Assembly: GCF_018687715.1 (NCBI RefSeq)
Contig: NC_056758.1
Span: 38,969,467 to 39,033,466, forward strand
Direction of reading: 5' to 3'
DNA length: 64,000 nucleotides
Source: Carya illinoinensis
Lineage: Eukaryota; Streptophyta; Magnoliopsida; Fagales; Juglandaceae
Positions 52,221 through 63,757 of this stretch are shown one piece after another (the first letter of the stretch is position 1; every line of letters begins with the position of its first letter). The notes under the pieces are model-generated. The model saw only the letters and a program-made list of their open reading frames with translations, had not been told where the DNA came from and ran no database searches. Made by a program: the position numbers and the translations under genes.

Positions 52221-52474
52221 TCCTTTTTCAAATTGTGTTGCAGGTTTTGATGCAAACTCGTTGTGACAAAGTGCGGTCTCGAATTTTGGGCCTGAGAATT
52301 GTTAAATATCTTCTGGAGAAACTGAAAGAAGAGTATCTGGTACTTGTAGCTGAAACAATCCCCTTCCTCGGTGAATTGCTGGAGGATGTGGAGCTACCTG
52401 TTAAATCTCTTGCACAAGAGATTCTCAAGGAAATGGAGTCCATGAGTGGTGAAAGCCTCCGGCAGTACCTCTGA
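18467..52474 (+). CDS. UTP10: UTP10/HEATR1 (BP28) SSU-processome HEAT-repeat protein, 39 exons, 2,169 aa
   Basis: Nucleolar HEAT-repeat scaffold of the t-UTP/UTP-A complex, needed for rDNA transcription and 18S pre-rRNA cleavage. Exons: 18467-18626, 19396-19609, 19726-19821, 19909-20026, 20100-20273, 20865-21035, 25139-25194, 25295-25384, 25472-25620, 25882-25964, 26054-26182, 26367-26441, 26664-26832, 28114-28253, 28366-28458, 29888-30110, 30361-30458, 30576-30728, 30859-31015, 32558-32691, 32888-32969, 33057-33219, 34438-34513, 34635-34808, 34899-34964, 35057-35161, 35361-35450, 39466-39677, 39782-39992, 40110-40292, 40802-40897, 40995-41062, 41183-41531, 47879-48091, 48775-49461, 49570-49979, 50461-50701, 51728-51898, 52244-52474. 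They total 6,510 bp with every phase matching. Length fits the family (about 2,100-2,200 aa). The N-terminal UTP10 domain ([20 protein letters not shown], about 255-340), central [18 protein letters not shown] and C-terminal BP28CT region (about 1905-2040, [13 protein letters not shown]...[18 protein letters not shown]) are recognisable. The first ATG opens [15 protein letters not shown], the family start. Individual minor exons could be off by a few bases. Confidence 0.95.
21036..25138 (+). other. UTP10 intron 6, 4.1 kb, expanded by a LINE
   Basis: The intron runs from GTGATC after ...INLVQ to ...CTGTCAG before [11 protein letters not shown]. Its 5' part (21036-22323) is plain AT-rich intron DNA. 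The middle is a minus-strand LINE; the end has a (TA)n stretch near 25030-25080. A nearer AG at 25118-25119 (TTTTTTTAG) would give TTT GGA TGA, an in-frame stop, so the AG at 25137-25138 is preferred. Confidence 0.8.
22324..24960 (-). mobile_element. L1-type LINE, 5'-truncated, in UTP10 intron 6
   Basis: The complement of a poly(A) tail is at 22324-22333, so the element is antisense to the gene. Minus-strand frames give reverse transcriptase N-terminal part (24897-24391, [31 protein letters not shown]), the catalytic part (24389-23193, [43 protein letters not shown]) and the C-terminal zf-RVT part (23119-22436, [38 protein letters not shown]). A frameshift at about 24390 and a break at 23120-23192 inactivate it. 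The 5' limit is uncertain and no target duplication was identified. Confidence 0.9.
26190..26262 (+). mobile_element. short LINE 3'-tail fragment in UTP10 intron 11
   Basis: The motif series CTGTATGCTTGGGCTATGCC, then a run ending in GATAAAAA, matches the 3' ends of the plus-oriented LINE tails at 29065-29148 and 38430-38498. It is probably a severely 5'-truncated insertion. Confidence 0.45.
26833..28113 (+). other. UTP10 intron 13 with coding-like debris and a short tandem repeat
   Basis: The intron contains a 35-bp unit repeated twice at about 27026-27090 (ACATCTGTCTAAATG followed by TTTACGTATAAAAA). It also has open stretches at about 27408-27507 ([20 protein letters not shown]) and 27779-28042 (KKSFCKQRS and following) that look like broken coding sequence. 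EEK..QRS-type strings resemble the linker region of L1 ORF2, but I cannot confirm this. They are not needed for the UTP10 frame. Confidence 0.4.
29065..29148 (+). mobile_element. short LINE 3'-tail insertion in UTP10 intron 15
   Basis: It has the tail motifs TATACTTCCTGTGTACACGG, GCTATGCCTATTTCAT and AATAAAATCTACTTATTACT followed by poly(A). An ACATCTGTAAGATGATT-like sequence near 29020 and ACATTTGTAAGGTGATT just after the poly(A) look like a slightly diverged target duplication. Confidence 0.6.
31016..32557 (+). other. UTP10 intron 19, 1.54 kb, carries a long inverted-repeat MITE
   Basis: The intron follows ...FLSPFFTEE and ends at TTTTTGTAG before [17 protein letters not shown]. Besides the MITE at 31817-32410, a stretch at 31290-31520 begins with poly(T) and looks like another antisense retroelement tail. 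The remainder is plain intron sequence. Confidence 0.7.
31817..32410. mobile_element. MITE with long terminal inverted repeats, about 594 bp
   Basis: The left arm (AACTATTAAAGTAGTCCTAC..., with AACTTTTTCTCTATTACTC, GGCTCATAAGCCACATCATC and CAATAAAAATGCGTCAAGTG) is matched, in complement, by the right arm (GACATGTGGTGCATTTTTAT, GATGATGTGGCTTATGAGTG, GAGAGTACATCGATGAAAAA, ...TAGACTATTTTAGTATTTAA). Each arm is close to 190-200 bp, separated by an A/T- and G-run-rich centre. Long arms suggest a Mutator-type or foldback MITE. No transposase is present. Confidence 0.8.
33220..34437 (+). other. UTP10 intron 22, 1.2 kb
   Basis: AT-rich intron with a (TA)n tract at about 33345-33369. No transposon or RNA gene was recognised. 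Confidence 0.6.
35915..35988 (+). mobile_element. 75-bp LINE 3'-tail insertion
   Basis: It comprises CATACTTCCTGTGGACCTGG, GTTTTGCCTATCTC and a tail ending TATCAAAAAAA. TCTCTTTGAGAAG precedes it and TCTCTTTTTGAGAAG follows it, which looks like a target-site duplication with a two-base length difference. An extreme 5' truncation of the same LINE family. Confidence 0.65.
36112..36124. repeat. 13-bp LINE target-site duplication, left copy
   Basis: ATGAAAGCTTAGT precedes the first base of the sense LINE and recurs exactly at 38499-38511, directly after its poly(A). Confidence 0.85.
36125..38498 (+). mobile_element. 5'-truncated L1-type LINE in sense orientation, UTP10 intron 27
   Basis: It runs from mid-reverse-transcriptase to a poly(A) tail at 38491-38497. 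Recognisable blocks: [88 protein letters not shown], and the zf-RVT region ([39 protein letters not shown]). It is broken by stops and frameshifts near 36630, 36830, 37014, 37550 and 38207. A local 18-base duplication repeats ATFIAH. It is flanked by the exact 13-bp duplication ATGAAAGCTTAGT. Confidence 0.92.
38499..38511. repeat. 13-bp LINE target-site duplication, right copy
   Basis: ATGAAAGCTTAGT, identical to 36112-36124, directly after the poly(A) tail. Confidence 0.85.
41941..41945. repeat. 5-bp LTR target duplication, left copy (AGGAA)
   Basis: AGGAA precedes the TGTAACAATCC start of the solo LTR and recurs at 42558-42562 directly after its end. Confidence 0.7.
41946..42557. mobile_element. 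solo LTR, about 612 bp, inserted in a LINE
   Basis: It starts TGTAACAATCCAATCCCAAT and ends GGGGTGTTATG (a decayed ...TGTTACA end). It is flanked by AGGAA on both sides, and removing it plus one AGGAA rejoins the LINE 3' sequence. The start and interior (GGATAAGCT, GGGCTATTATTTATTGA) resemble the larger LTR-like element at 43766-45835. It contains a (CT)n tract at 42299-42344. No internal retrotransposon genes remain, as expected for LTR-LTR recombination. Confidence 0.78.
42299..42344. repeat. (CT)n microsatellite in the solo LTR
   Basis: About 46 bp of uninterrupted CT repeat near the right part of the solo LTR. Confidence 0.9.
44871..44878. repeat. 8-bp hAT target duplication, left copy (GTTATGTA)
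   Basis: GTTATGTA precedes the MITE and recurs exactly at 45434-45441. Confidence 0.85.
44879..45433. mobile_element. non-autonomous hAT MITE, 555 bp
   Basis: The left end TGGGGGTGAACACCGACC and the complement of the right end, TAGGGGTGTACAAAAAAC, are hAT-like terminal repeats, with an exact 8-bp duplication GTTATGTA. The GC-rich ends contrast with the AT-rich host. Inside are two tandem foldback units of the form AACRCCGTTTGGTTT...AAATGRYGTCGTT (about 45143-45175 and 45211-45248), plus another ACACCGTT at about 45282. No transposase is encoded; open frames across it are chance. Confidence 0.88.
45434..45441. repeat. 8-bp hAT target duplication, right copy (GTTATGTA)
   Basis: Exact copy of 44871-44878, immediately after the MITE's terminal CCCTA. 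Confidence 0.85.
46655..46712. repeat. poly(C) tract followed by (CA)n
   Basis: About 30 consecutive C residues (46657-46686) run into about 13 CA units. A minus-strand frame of consecutive Gly and Cys/Val codons here is an artefact. Such tracts are prone to sequencing and assembly length error. Confidence 0.9.
46740..47275 (+). mobile_element. decayed retroelement-like DNA
   Basis: The stretch ends with CTCCCCAATGAATATAGTAA, a TTGCTTATTG-like motif and poly(A) (47268-47275), resembling a sense-oriented LINE 3' end. The upstream part (GGGGATTTTGGCAAAGAATG) has no clear frame. The call rests on the tail only. Confidence 0.35.
50858..51050. mobile_element. AT-rich MITE (GTTTGGAT family), best copy
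   Basis: Left end CTGGTTTGGATACAAG and right end TTCATTATCCAAACTG form a terminal inverted repeat. The interior includes TAATTATTACAACTTTTCC, CACACAAAATATAATAAATA and ACTTTCATCTTAACTCATCT. About 190 bp; the same motif order appears at 17480-17682. Confidence 0.7.
51200..51372. mobile_element. AT-rich MITE, partial copy
   Basis: Shares TTCTCTCATTTTGCAAAAC, CTATTTCACTACTATTCATA and CTCATTATCCAAACATGTC with the copies at 1257-1560 and 50858-51050. The left end is missing. Confidence 0.5.
52188..52215. repeat. (CT)n tract near the last UTP10 acceptor
   Basis: A 28-bp CT run ends in CTCTCAG at 52216, 27 bases before the acceptor used (CAG at 52241-52243). Using the upstream AG would add 27 bases containing in-frame non-family codons. 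It may serve as an extended polypyrimidine tract. Confidence 0.7.
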
Positions 52475-53371
52475 TATTTTCGGTGTAGCAGATACGGGCT
52501 CTTGGGCCGTTGCTTTTGGTAGAGCTTTTCTGGGAAAGCTGTAAATTGTAGATTTTGCTTAGGAAAAGAAAGAAAATTTTGTAGATTTTGATTTTATTGG
52601 AGGCTGAGGACAACCAACAAGCTCAAGCTCGGGTTTGGGAATTGAGAATTTACTTGTAAGGTTAAGGCCCTGTAATGAAATTATTGTGTCAGCAATTGCC
52701 TCATGTATACTTATTTCAGTTCTATATAAGCAGTTTTTATCCCTTAAGGAATCCCTCTACTGTTATATCAGTAAGCTCTACGTAGTTGTAGTTATTGTGT
52801 TATTATGGAACGATCACAAACAGAGTCAGTGGAAAGGAAAATGCTACTCTTTCTGCTATGGCTCCCGTTGGAAGTTAGCATCGGGACTTTTATTATTATT
52901 ATTATTATTATTATTTTTACTTCATGATTAAGTAAGTGCTTTTTTAATAATATTGTGATTTTTTTTTAAAAATATCTAAAAGTGTTAAAAAATATATATA
53001 AAAAAATAGCAAATGTATATATATATATAAAAGCGGGAGCTCCCAGCTGTGGGAGCAGCACCGCAACAAGGAAAATATTCTCGATGTATGAAATTATTTA
53101 ATAATATTTTTAATCAGTTGTGTTTTGTAGATACATGGTGAACTGTGGACACTTGAAAATAGATTATTAAAGAATATACATGGTAAATATTCTCGAATTG
53201 TTACAGAACTGCATTGCAACAGATTAAAGTGCACAATAGGGAGGTGATATTGGAACGATGCATCTATTTATGGCACTTCTACATCTGGGCGATATAGCCT
53301 CGGATCTCAATTTGGATCCATGATGCTGCTTTTGTGATATATTGAAGAACTTGTTGGCGAAGGTTTTGTTG
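52475..53371. other. convergent 3' flanks of UTP10 and the subtilase gene
   Basis: Only 897 bp separate the two stop codons, so the 3' UTRs approach tail to tail. The stretch has a (TTA)n run at about 52888-52916 and a (TA)n run near 53015-53030 that is followed by a short palindromic GGGAGCTCCC. No gene is seen. Exact polyadenylation sites cannot be set. Confidence 0.6.
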
Positions 53372-56589
<3,218 letters not shown>

Positions 56590-58228
56590 TCTGATGTCGT
56601 TTCCTTCGGGACCTTTGTGACCGGTGAAGGTGAATTTGGTGTCTCATGTAGGATGAGATTTCAGGTTATTTATAATGAACATGAATATTGGAGGGCTTGT
56701 CCCACAGCATTTGGATCCCATCACTTCCATGAATGTTAATGTTGTGCTTTGGTTGCTTATGAATTTGTGATTCTCATTCCATTATTCAATACTAAAAGAA
56801 GAAAGGGAGTTGCCTTGAATCTTAGTAGGTAGATATTTTCGTTTTGCTTAATAAGAGATGAGCATACAATTTCCAACATGGGCAAATAGCAACTAGCCAA
56901 TACCTCTGAATTCTTTTTGTAGAACAAAAGAGTGTGGAGATGAGAAATTTGTTTATACTCTCACGCTCTTTTTCTTCCTTCTCTTTAATATTGAAACTTA
57001 TTCCCTATTCCCCTCACTTTTAGAATGGGGAGTGGTGCCAATGAAAAACAAAACATTCACAAGAGTACACGTACATCGTATTTTGTCTGTCATTCATAAT
57101 CCATTGGTCGGCTCTGAAAACTCTTATTTTAGGAACGTTGAAGGCCTGTTTTAAAGACCAGCGGCAACACTGTTCACATTCTCTCGTTCAAGAAAATCAA
57201 AAGTTTCTCCAACGAATCAAAATTCCATGCATTAATGTTTTGTTATTGCTTTGGTATTCATGTTCAATCCAACATTTATTACTAATGAAATAAACCCATT
57301 TGTCTCTCCCGGGTTAGTCGGGACGCCCAGAAACCGGCAAGTGAATCTAATTAGGGAGATTTAGATATTTCTCATCTGTACTAGGCGGTAAAGAACAGGA
57401 GCAACTGAATCAATTGGATCAAGATCAAACAGCCAGTTATCAAAAGCCAATTAAAAAAAAATAAAAAAATCCACGTGTCTCTTATGGGCAACCAGCTGTG
57501 CCAAGACTACAAAACATAACATCCCGTTGTGGATAATGCCTTTCCTACGAGTCTACGACCGAGTCAGAAATACCAAGTAATCTTAGAAGATTTACATATA
57601 AATTGGAATAATAAATTAGAAGATTTACATATTTTATTTATTTAGATTTGCGCAAATTTTAACACTATATCTAAGTTTTACTACTCTCATTCTCACACAC
57701 CATATATTATAATTATTTTTATTTTAAAAAATATATATATTTTGATTTTATTATTTCTAAATTAATTAATTTCTTGTGCTTATCATAATATCATCAATAT
57801 CTTAGATATTTAATAATTTTTCTTATAAGATTTTTCCATAAATATATGAGATTTTTCCATAAATATATGAGTGGTAGAATTTTACTTTGGAGAGGTTTCC
57901 TGGTTATTTCAAAAACTCCGAAAACCCAAAACACGCATGCAACTTATACATGAAACCGAACTTTGAAAGCTCCCTCGTTGCTCCGCTCACACGCAACCTC
58001 GTCTTTCTCTCTTCCTCTGACAGGGGAGAGAGAGCTTTGCTTTTACTGTTCCGAACAAGTTTCCTCTCCTCCCTTCTCCCTGCAGAAGAAACGTATTATC
58101 TTATATGTTTATATATTGAGTTCTTCTCTCAATTTGTTTTCCTCACGCATTCCCTTTTACAAATAAATCCTATCTCGGATACCCAGAATTTCACATCTTG
58201 AAAACGATCAATTCTCTTCGTCCCCAGG
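56590..58228. other. shared upstream region of the subtilase and acid phosphatase genes
   Basis: The two genes diverge across 1.64 kb. 56590-56680 is the probable leader of the subtilase on the minus strand; about 57960-58228 is the pyrimidine-rich leader of the phosphatase on the plus strand. Between them is AT-rich DNA, with an ACGTGTCT element near 57471 and a tandem copy of AGATTTTTCCATAAATATAT at about 57829-57868. A 104-codon frame at 57887-58201 overlaps the phosphatase leader and has no recognisable domain. Confidence 0.5.
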
Positions 58229-61200
58229 ATGGCTTTCTTGAGATTCTTTGTTGTTTTCTCTCTACTTTCCCTCGCTTTTTCTTACGAAACTCACAATTCC
58301 CATCTTCTTCCGAGGCCTTTGATCCTCGAATACCAGGAGAACATCGAGAATCAGTTCAAGGAGTTCGATGAGGAGCTCAAATTACAGTGTACCAGTTGGA
58401 GATTCGCGGTCGAGGCTAACAATCTCAGCCCCTGGAAAATAATTCCCCAGGAATGTGCGGACTATGTGAAGGATTACATAAGGGGCCGGGCCTACACTAT
58501 CGATATCCAGAGGGTGTCGAAGGAGGCAGGAATTTACGCGAAAAGTGTGGAATTGAGTGGGGATGGGAAGGATGTTTGGGTTTTCGATGTTGACGAGACC
58601 TTGCTTTCGAATCTTCCGTATTATGCTGAACATGGTTATGGGTATCATCCTGATTCTTAAAGCTTGCTTCTTTTCTAAAGTGTTTTCTTTTTTTATAACT
58701 TAGGTTGCTTAAATAGAAAGAAAATAGAACAGTGTATTACAGCAAATAAATCACAGACTCTGCAGTGTGGTGGAGGGAACGATAAGTAGAATTTTTATTT
58801 TCTTTACCTTCTTTTCTTGGTCAATGTGCAGATTTACTTTCCTTGTATAGCGCAGATCATAGGGCACAATTGTAGCTTCTACCTTTTGTTTAAACATTTG
58901 TTTTCCGTTTTTTCCCTTATTTTTTTTATAATTAATAAGAATTTTATTAACATGAATAGGCATAGTCCAAATATACAATAAGTATACAAGAGGAAATACC
59001 TACACACAACGACTAAAAAGATAGAAAAATACTAAGTTAACTCCAACACATCATCACCATTCATTACATTAGCCTTGGCCCATAGACATAGACTTTCAAA
59101 ATATCTCTCATTTCTTTCTAGCCATAAATATCACATCAAGCACAAAGGCATTATTTTCCAAATGGCTGCAGTAGGTAGACTCCTCCCAGCATACCTCCAA
59201 CAAGCTAGTAATTTCACCGCATGCTTTGGCATCACCCAGGAAATACCCATCCTTCCAAAAATGACATTCCACAAAATATTAGCCACCTCACCATGGAGAA
59301 ACAAGTGATTAACTGATTCACCATCAATCTTGCACATAGAACACCAATCAATAATACAAAGACCACGCATTCTTAGATTTTCTGTAGTCAAAATTTTATC
59401 ATGAGACACCAGCCAATAGAAGAAAAGCTACCTTACTTGGCACTTTAACTTTCCAAATACTTTTCCAGGGGTAATCACATACACTTTGGCAGGTTTATAT
59501 TAGGAGTGTACTGAGAATCTGAAATTTCTTTCATGAATCCACAACAATCTGTCTACACTTCCTTGGACAATCTTCAACTCATATAATCTGCTGGGAAAAT
59601 CTGAAATAACATTAACTTCCCAATCATTTACATTTCTCATGAAGTCAACGATCCATTGAATGCTATTATTCGAAAAAGAGAGAGAATCAGCCACAGTTGC
59701 ATCTTGCTGATTTATTCATTTATCCCCTTATTATTCGATATCTCTTGGAAGATGGGGGTTTAGCTATCTTTTGGAAATTGTACAATCAAATTGGTTAAAC
59801 GTTGTTTGATTTGTGAGAATTATTTTTTTTTTTTGATAAGTAAGAGATTTTATTGATCCACGTAAAAAGGCAAAGCCCGAGTACACAGGATGTATACAAA
59901 AGAGAGCCTAGTTACAAACTAAGTGCTACGAATAGTAGCATAAAAGTCATGAAGACTTGTTCTGTTCAATACAATAAAGGACGCCCAAAGTAATAGGGTG
60001 TGAAAGAAGAAAGCCCTGAGACCGTCGAGGGAGCGTTCCTTGTTCTCAAAACAGCGTCTATTCCTTTCGATCCATGTGCACCACATTAAGCATAAAGGTA
60101 CCATCTTCCAGACAGTAGCTATCTGACGATTGCCCCTCATCCCTTGCCAACAAGACAATAAATCAATCACCCTCCTAGGCATAGCCCATGCAATACCAAG
60201 CCTGGATAGGATTTCATCCCATAAGGTCTTAACTACTTCGCAGTGAAGAAGGAGGTGGTCCACAGATTCACTGTCATGTTTGCACATGAAGCACCAATCC
60301 AATAAGTAGAGTCCACGTTTTCTTAACTTGTCTATAGTCAAAATTTTACCATGAGAAGCCACCCATCCAAAGAAAGCTACCTTAAGGGGAACATTGCACC
60401 TCCAGATGTTCTTCCACGGGAAGACATTGCAGGGGTGATTTGTCAAGGCCTTGTAATAAGAACGGACTGAGAATTTCTTATTTCCTGTGCGTATCCAAAG
60501 TAAGCAATCCTCCCCTCCAGCCCTTAGCTTCATTTCATACAAAGCGCTATAGAAATCAGTGATGACTCCCACCTCCCAATCCTGGGCAGCTCTAGAGAAT
60601 CTCACAGACCACTGGATAGAGTCATCAGCACTACACATATTATCGGCTACCGAGGAACCCTGATCAAAAGCGATCCTGAAAAGAGAGGGGAAAGCATTTT
60701 TCAGGGCGACATCCCCACACCAAATGTCATGCCAAAAGCGGATGCGTGTGCCTCTTCCCACCGCAAATTTGCAGTTACCGAGAAAGTTATTCCATCCATT
60801 CTGAATAAATTTCCAGACTTCCACGCCGTATGTCCCTCTTGCTTCTTTAGTGCACCATCCCCCCCAAATGCTCCCATATTTGGCATCTAAGGTATGCCTC
60901 CAAAGAGCATCTCCCTCAAGATGATACCGCCATAACCATTTCCCCAGGAGTGCCTTGTTGAAGGTTCGCAAATTTCTTAGGCCCAAACCACCACAAGACA
61001 ACGGAGTGCATACTTTATCCCATTTGATCAAGTGACATTTCTTTTCATCCTCTAACCCACCCCATAAGAAATCGCGGAAAGTCTTCTCTAGTCTGGTCGC
61101 TACCCCTGCAGGCACGGGGAATAAAGAGAGGAAATATGTTGGGAGGTTAGAGAGCGTGCTCTTAATAAGCGTGATTCTTCCCCCCTTGGACAAGTAAATT

Positions 61201-63665
61201 CTCTTCCACCCTGCCAGTTTGCTTTCAATTTTCTCAATCATCCCTTCCCATATTACTTTGGATTTATGAGGGGCTCCCAAGGGAAGTCCAAGGTATTTCA
61301 TAGGCAAGGAAGAGACCTTGCAGCCCAAGATGGCAGCCACCTCGCTTAAGTTGATAACCGAGCCAACGGGAACTACCTCCGATTTTGCTAAGTTCACTTT
61401 GAGGCCAGAAACAGCTTCAAAGCAAAGAAGAAGAGCACGAAGGGATCTAAGTTGGGCTAGATCCGGATGGCAGAAAATCAAGGTGTCGTCAGCGAAGAGG
61501 AGGTGGGAGATTGTCAAGCTTCCATGAGGAGAACCACCTACCGAGAAGCCCGAGACGAAGCCGCCTTCCACTGCCCCTTCCAGCATTCTGCTCAAGACAT
61601 CCATTACAAGAATGAAAAGAAGTGGGGAGAGAGGATCCCCTTGTCGCAGACCTCGAGAGCTGTTGAAGAAGCCTTCCGGAGTACCATTGACCAAAACCGA
61701 GAATCTGATTGTTGAGATACAATGCTTTATCCACTGGCACCATCTTTCTCCGAGCACCATCTATAATTTGTGAGAATTATAGAAATCAAAATATGTAAAA
61801 ACTAGAGCCTATAGAGGTGGAGTTTGCATTATATTAAAACGAATCCAGTTTCTCTTTTTTTGTTTTTATGTTTGTCAGGGAGGGTGTAAAGATTAGATTT
61901 GAGTAATTTGGGCTTTGGGAATTAACTGAATTTATTTGTATTGTTATTAATGGGCTTTTATGAGCAATAATTGACATCTGAGGTGGTGATGGGCTAGCAT
62001 GAGAAGTAATTGATATTTGATTTGGGTTTTGCAGCTTGGAGGTTTTTGATCTTGTGGAGTTTGATAAGTGGGTTGAGAAGGCGATGGCACCTGCTATAGA
62101 ACCCAGTTTGAAACTCTATGAAGAGGTTTTGGGTTTGGGATTCAAGGTTTTCTTGCTGACTGGGCGCAGTGAGAGGCAAAGGGAGATTACTGTTGGGAAT
62201 TTGAATAATGCAGGATTTCAGAATTGGGACAAGCTCATATTGAGGTGAGGAGAAACGTTGTGTACACAAAAAAGCAAGTGGTTATGATTGATAGGATGCA
62301 ACAGCTATTGCCATATATAAACTGCCTGCTAAAATTATAACCCTTAGCCATTGAATTTATTTGAAACTATACTATATCATTTTCCTTTCAAATTTTTTCA
62401 TAGATCTAAGAACAAATGCATGTGCATGTTTGTACTTATGTGTTTTTGTGTGGGTATATTGAAGCATTGCACCTGTTATTAGCCGATAGTCATGAAATGT
62501 TAAATCCCATCTTATACTGAATGCATTTTATTTATGACATATAACTGTATGTATATTAGGTTAAAGAGATTTCTATAAATGCGATTAAAGGATACATGCT
62601 AGGTAATGATACCATTGCTTACAAGAACAGAGAATAAAATAAGTTTTCATATTAACACTTGGGGGCTTTTGTTGCTTTTTCTGAGTGAACATAAGAAATC
62701 ATTGTCTTGAGCAAATGGGATATCTAGAGCAATAATTTTACTTAGCATTAGAAAAAACAGTTGCAATTCTAGCTAGCAGATTATCTTAGACCAAATGGGA
62801 TTTATACAGTACTTTATAATGACCTTACCTGAGTTGGACATAACGGTATGAAAACAGGGATGATGGATGAGGCCTGTAATGGCACTTTTCATTGAGTTAT
62901 TCGTGAATGTCATTATTTTCTGCCCTATAATGGCACTCTCCATTTTTCGCTAGTGCAGTAGCTTCTTTGTCGATGGATTAAGTAACTTTATTGCTCTCTT
63001 TCAAGTTTCAATCTATGCCATAGAATGTCCTCTAGTCTAGCTGGCTCTTGAATTCCAAGTTTGTTTAACCCCCAGAAGTTGGCCTGGACACCAGATTTCC
63101 TTTTCTTTACTAAGATGTTGAGTTCAAAACTAACTTTTCCCTCCATTCATTCATACAGAAATCTCCTTTGTTTCTTTAGCATCCTCATTGTATATGCTTT
63201 CTTCAGAAAAATTATATTTACAGTGTATGAGGTAGTCCAGAGCTGGAACCAATGTCTATGCAGTCCCCTTCCTTCTGGTATATGTATCTTGGATGAACTT
63301 TATACAATATCTTGGAAGAAATAGCAAACAGAAAAAACTACGAAAATCTTACTTTGATATCTTCCATTTTTATATTTACTTTGTGGATCATATGGTCAAG
63401 GACTCAAACTTGCTATTTTAAGGACAGTGTGGTACTTTTTACCGGTGTCATAATTTTCACAGAATCTGAAGTTTCTCAAATTGTCAGGGCCCCTGAGGAC
63501 CATGGAAAATTAGCCACAATATTCAAGTCGGAGAAGAGGAACGAGATGGTAAAAGAGGGATATAGGATTCTCGGGAACTCTGGGGACCAGTGGAGCGATT
63601 TATTGGGCTCCTCAACAGCCAACCGCTCTTTCAAGCTTCCAAATCCTATGTATTACATTCCCTGA
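58229..63665 (+). CDS. HAD-superfamily acid phosphatase (class IIIB/VSP-like), 3 exons, 266 aa
   Basis: Exons 58229-58641, 62035-62244 and 63488-63665 join in phase to 266 aa, typical for plant acid phosphatase 1/vegetative storage protein relatives. A signal peptide (about 1-18, FLRFFVVFSLLSLAFS) precedes the HAD fold. Motif I is WVFDVDETLLS (nucleophile Asp120, acid/base Asp122), motif II LLTGRSE (Thr180), motif III Lys in FKSEKRNEMVKEGY, and motif IV GNSGDQWSDLLG (Asp241, Asp245). All catalytic residues are kept, so enzymatic activity rather than mere storage is expected: phosphomonoester hydrolysis at acid pH in vacuole or apoplast. The third-exon acceptor (TTGTCAG, 63481-63487) is set by the family match RAPEDHGKLATIFKSEK. 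Intron 1 (3,393 bp) is swollen by two LINEs; reading into it would stop after GYGYHPDS. Confidence 0.94.
58921..59720 (-). mobile_element. 5'-truncated LINE in intron 1 of the acid phosphatase gene, decayed
   Basis: It starts with the complement of a poly(A) tail (58920-58928) and carries antisense 3' UTR (AGTATACAAGAGGAAATACC) and C-terminal coding remnants: 59409-59131 (MRGLCIIDWCSMCKIDGESV, HAVKLLACW) and 59694-59500 (SIQWIVDFMRNVNDWEVNVI). A frame break separates the two. CCCTTATT precedes the T tract and CCCCTTATTATT occurs just beyond the right end, a possible short duplication. Confidence 0.8.
59809..59823. repeat. 15-bp LINE target-site duplication, left copy
   Basis: ATTTGTGAGAATTAT directly precedes the T tract that marks the LINE's 3' end and recurs exactly at 61766-61780. 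Confidence 0.9.
59824..61765 (-). mobile_element. young 5'-truncated L1-type LINE with intact partial ORF2, acid phosphatase intron 1
   Basis: A 1.94-kb element, antisense to the gene, bounded by exact 15-bp duplications. Its only frame (61760-59919, 613 codons) is open without a stop or frameshift. It covers the C-terminal half of reverse transcriptase ([55 protein letters not shown]) and the zf-RVT domain (WKNIWRCNVPLKVAFFGWVA, LLDWCFMCKHDSESVDHLLL). The N-terminal endonuclease and early RT are missing through 5' truncation, so it cannot move by itself. The intact frame and perfect duplication suggest recent arrival compared with the other copies. Confidence 0.93.
61766..61780. repeat. 15-bp LINE target-site duplication, right copy
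   Basis: ATTTGTGAGAATTAT, identical to 59809-59823, at the truncated 5' side of the LINE. Confidence 0.9.
62245..63487 (+). other. intron 2 of the acid phosphatase gene
   Basis: A 1.24-kb AT-rich intron. No transposon, RNA gene or alternative exon was recognised. An earlier AG at about 63461-63462 (TTTTCACAG) would insert extra codons before RAPEDHGK and shift the frame relative to exon 2, so the later acceptor is preferred. Confidence 0.6.
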
Positions 63666-63674
63666 TTGGGAGTC

Positions 63675-63757
63675 ATTTCAAATCCTTTACATGTAACTGT
63701 AATTTCAAATCCTTTATATGTAACTGTACATTTCAAATCCTTCATGTCTAACTGTAT
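63675..63757. repeat. three tandem copies of a 26-29-bp unit in the phosphatase 3' UTR
   Basis: The unit ATTTCAAATCCTTTACATGT followed by AACTGTA occurs three times with small changes, beginning ten bases after the stop codon. It lies in the probable 3' UTR. The last copy has CTTCATGTCTAACTG. Confidence 0.85.

Noticed and set aside
52216..52243. Upstream AG after the CT tract as acceptor of the last UTP10 exon
   Set aside because: It keeps length divisible by three but adds residues absent from the family just before [13 protein letters not shown]; the CAG at 52241-52243 fits better.
57887..58201. 104-codon frame upstream of the acid phosphatase
   Set aside because: No domain, overlaps the pyrimidine-rich leader; possibly contains small upstream frames but no evidence of a real protein.
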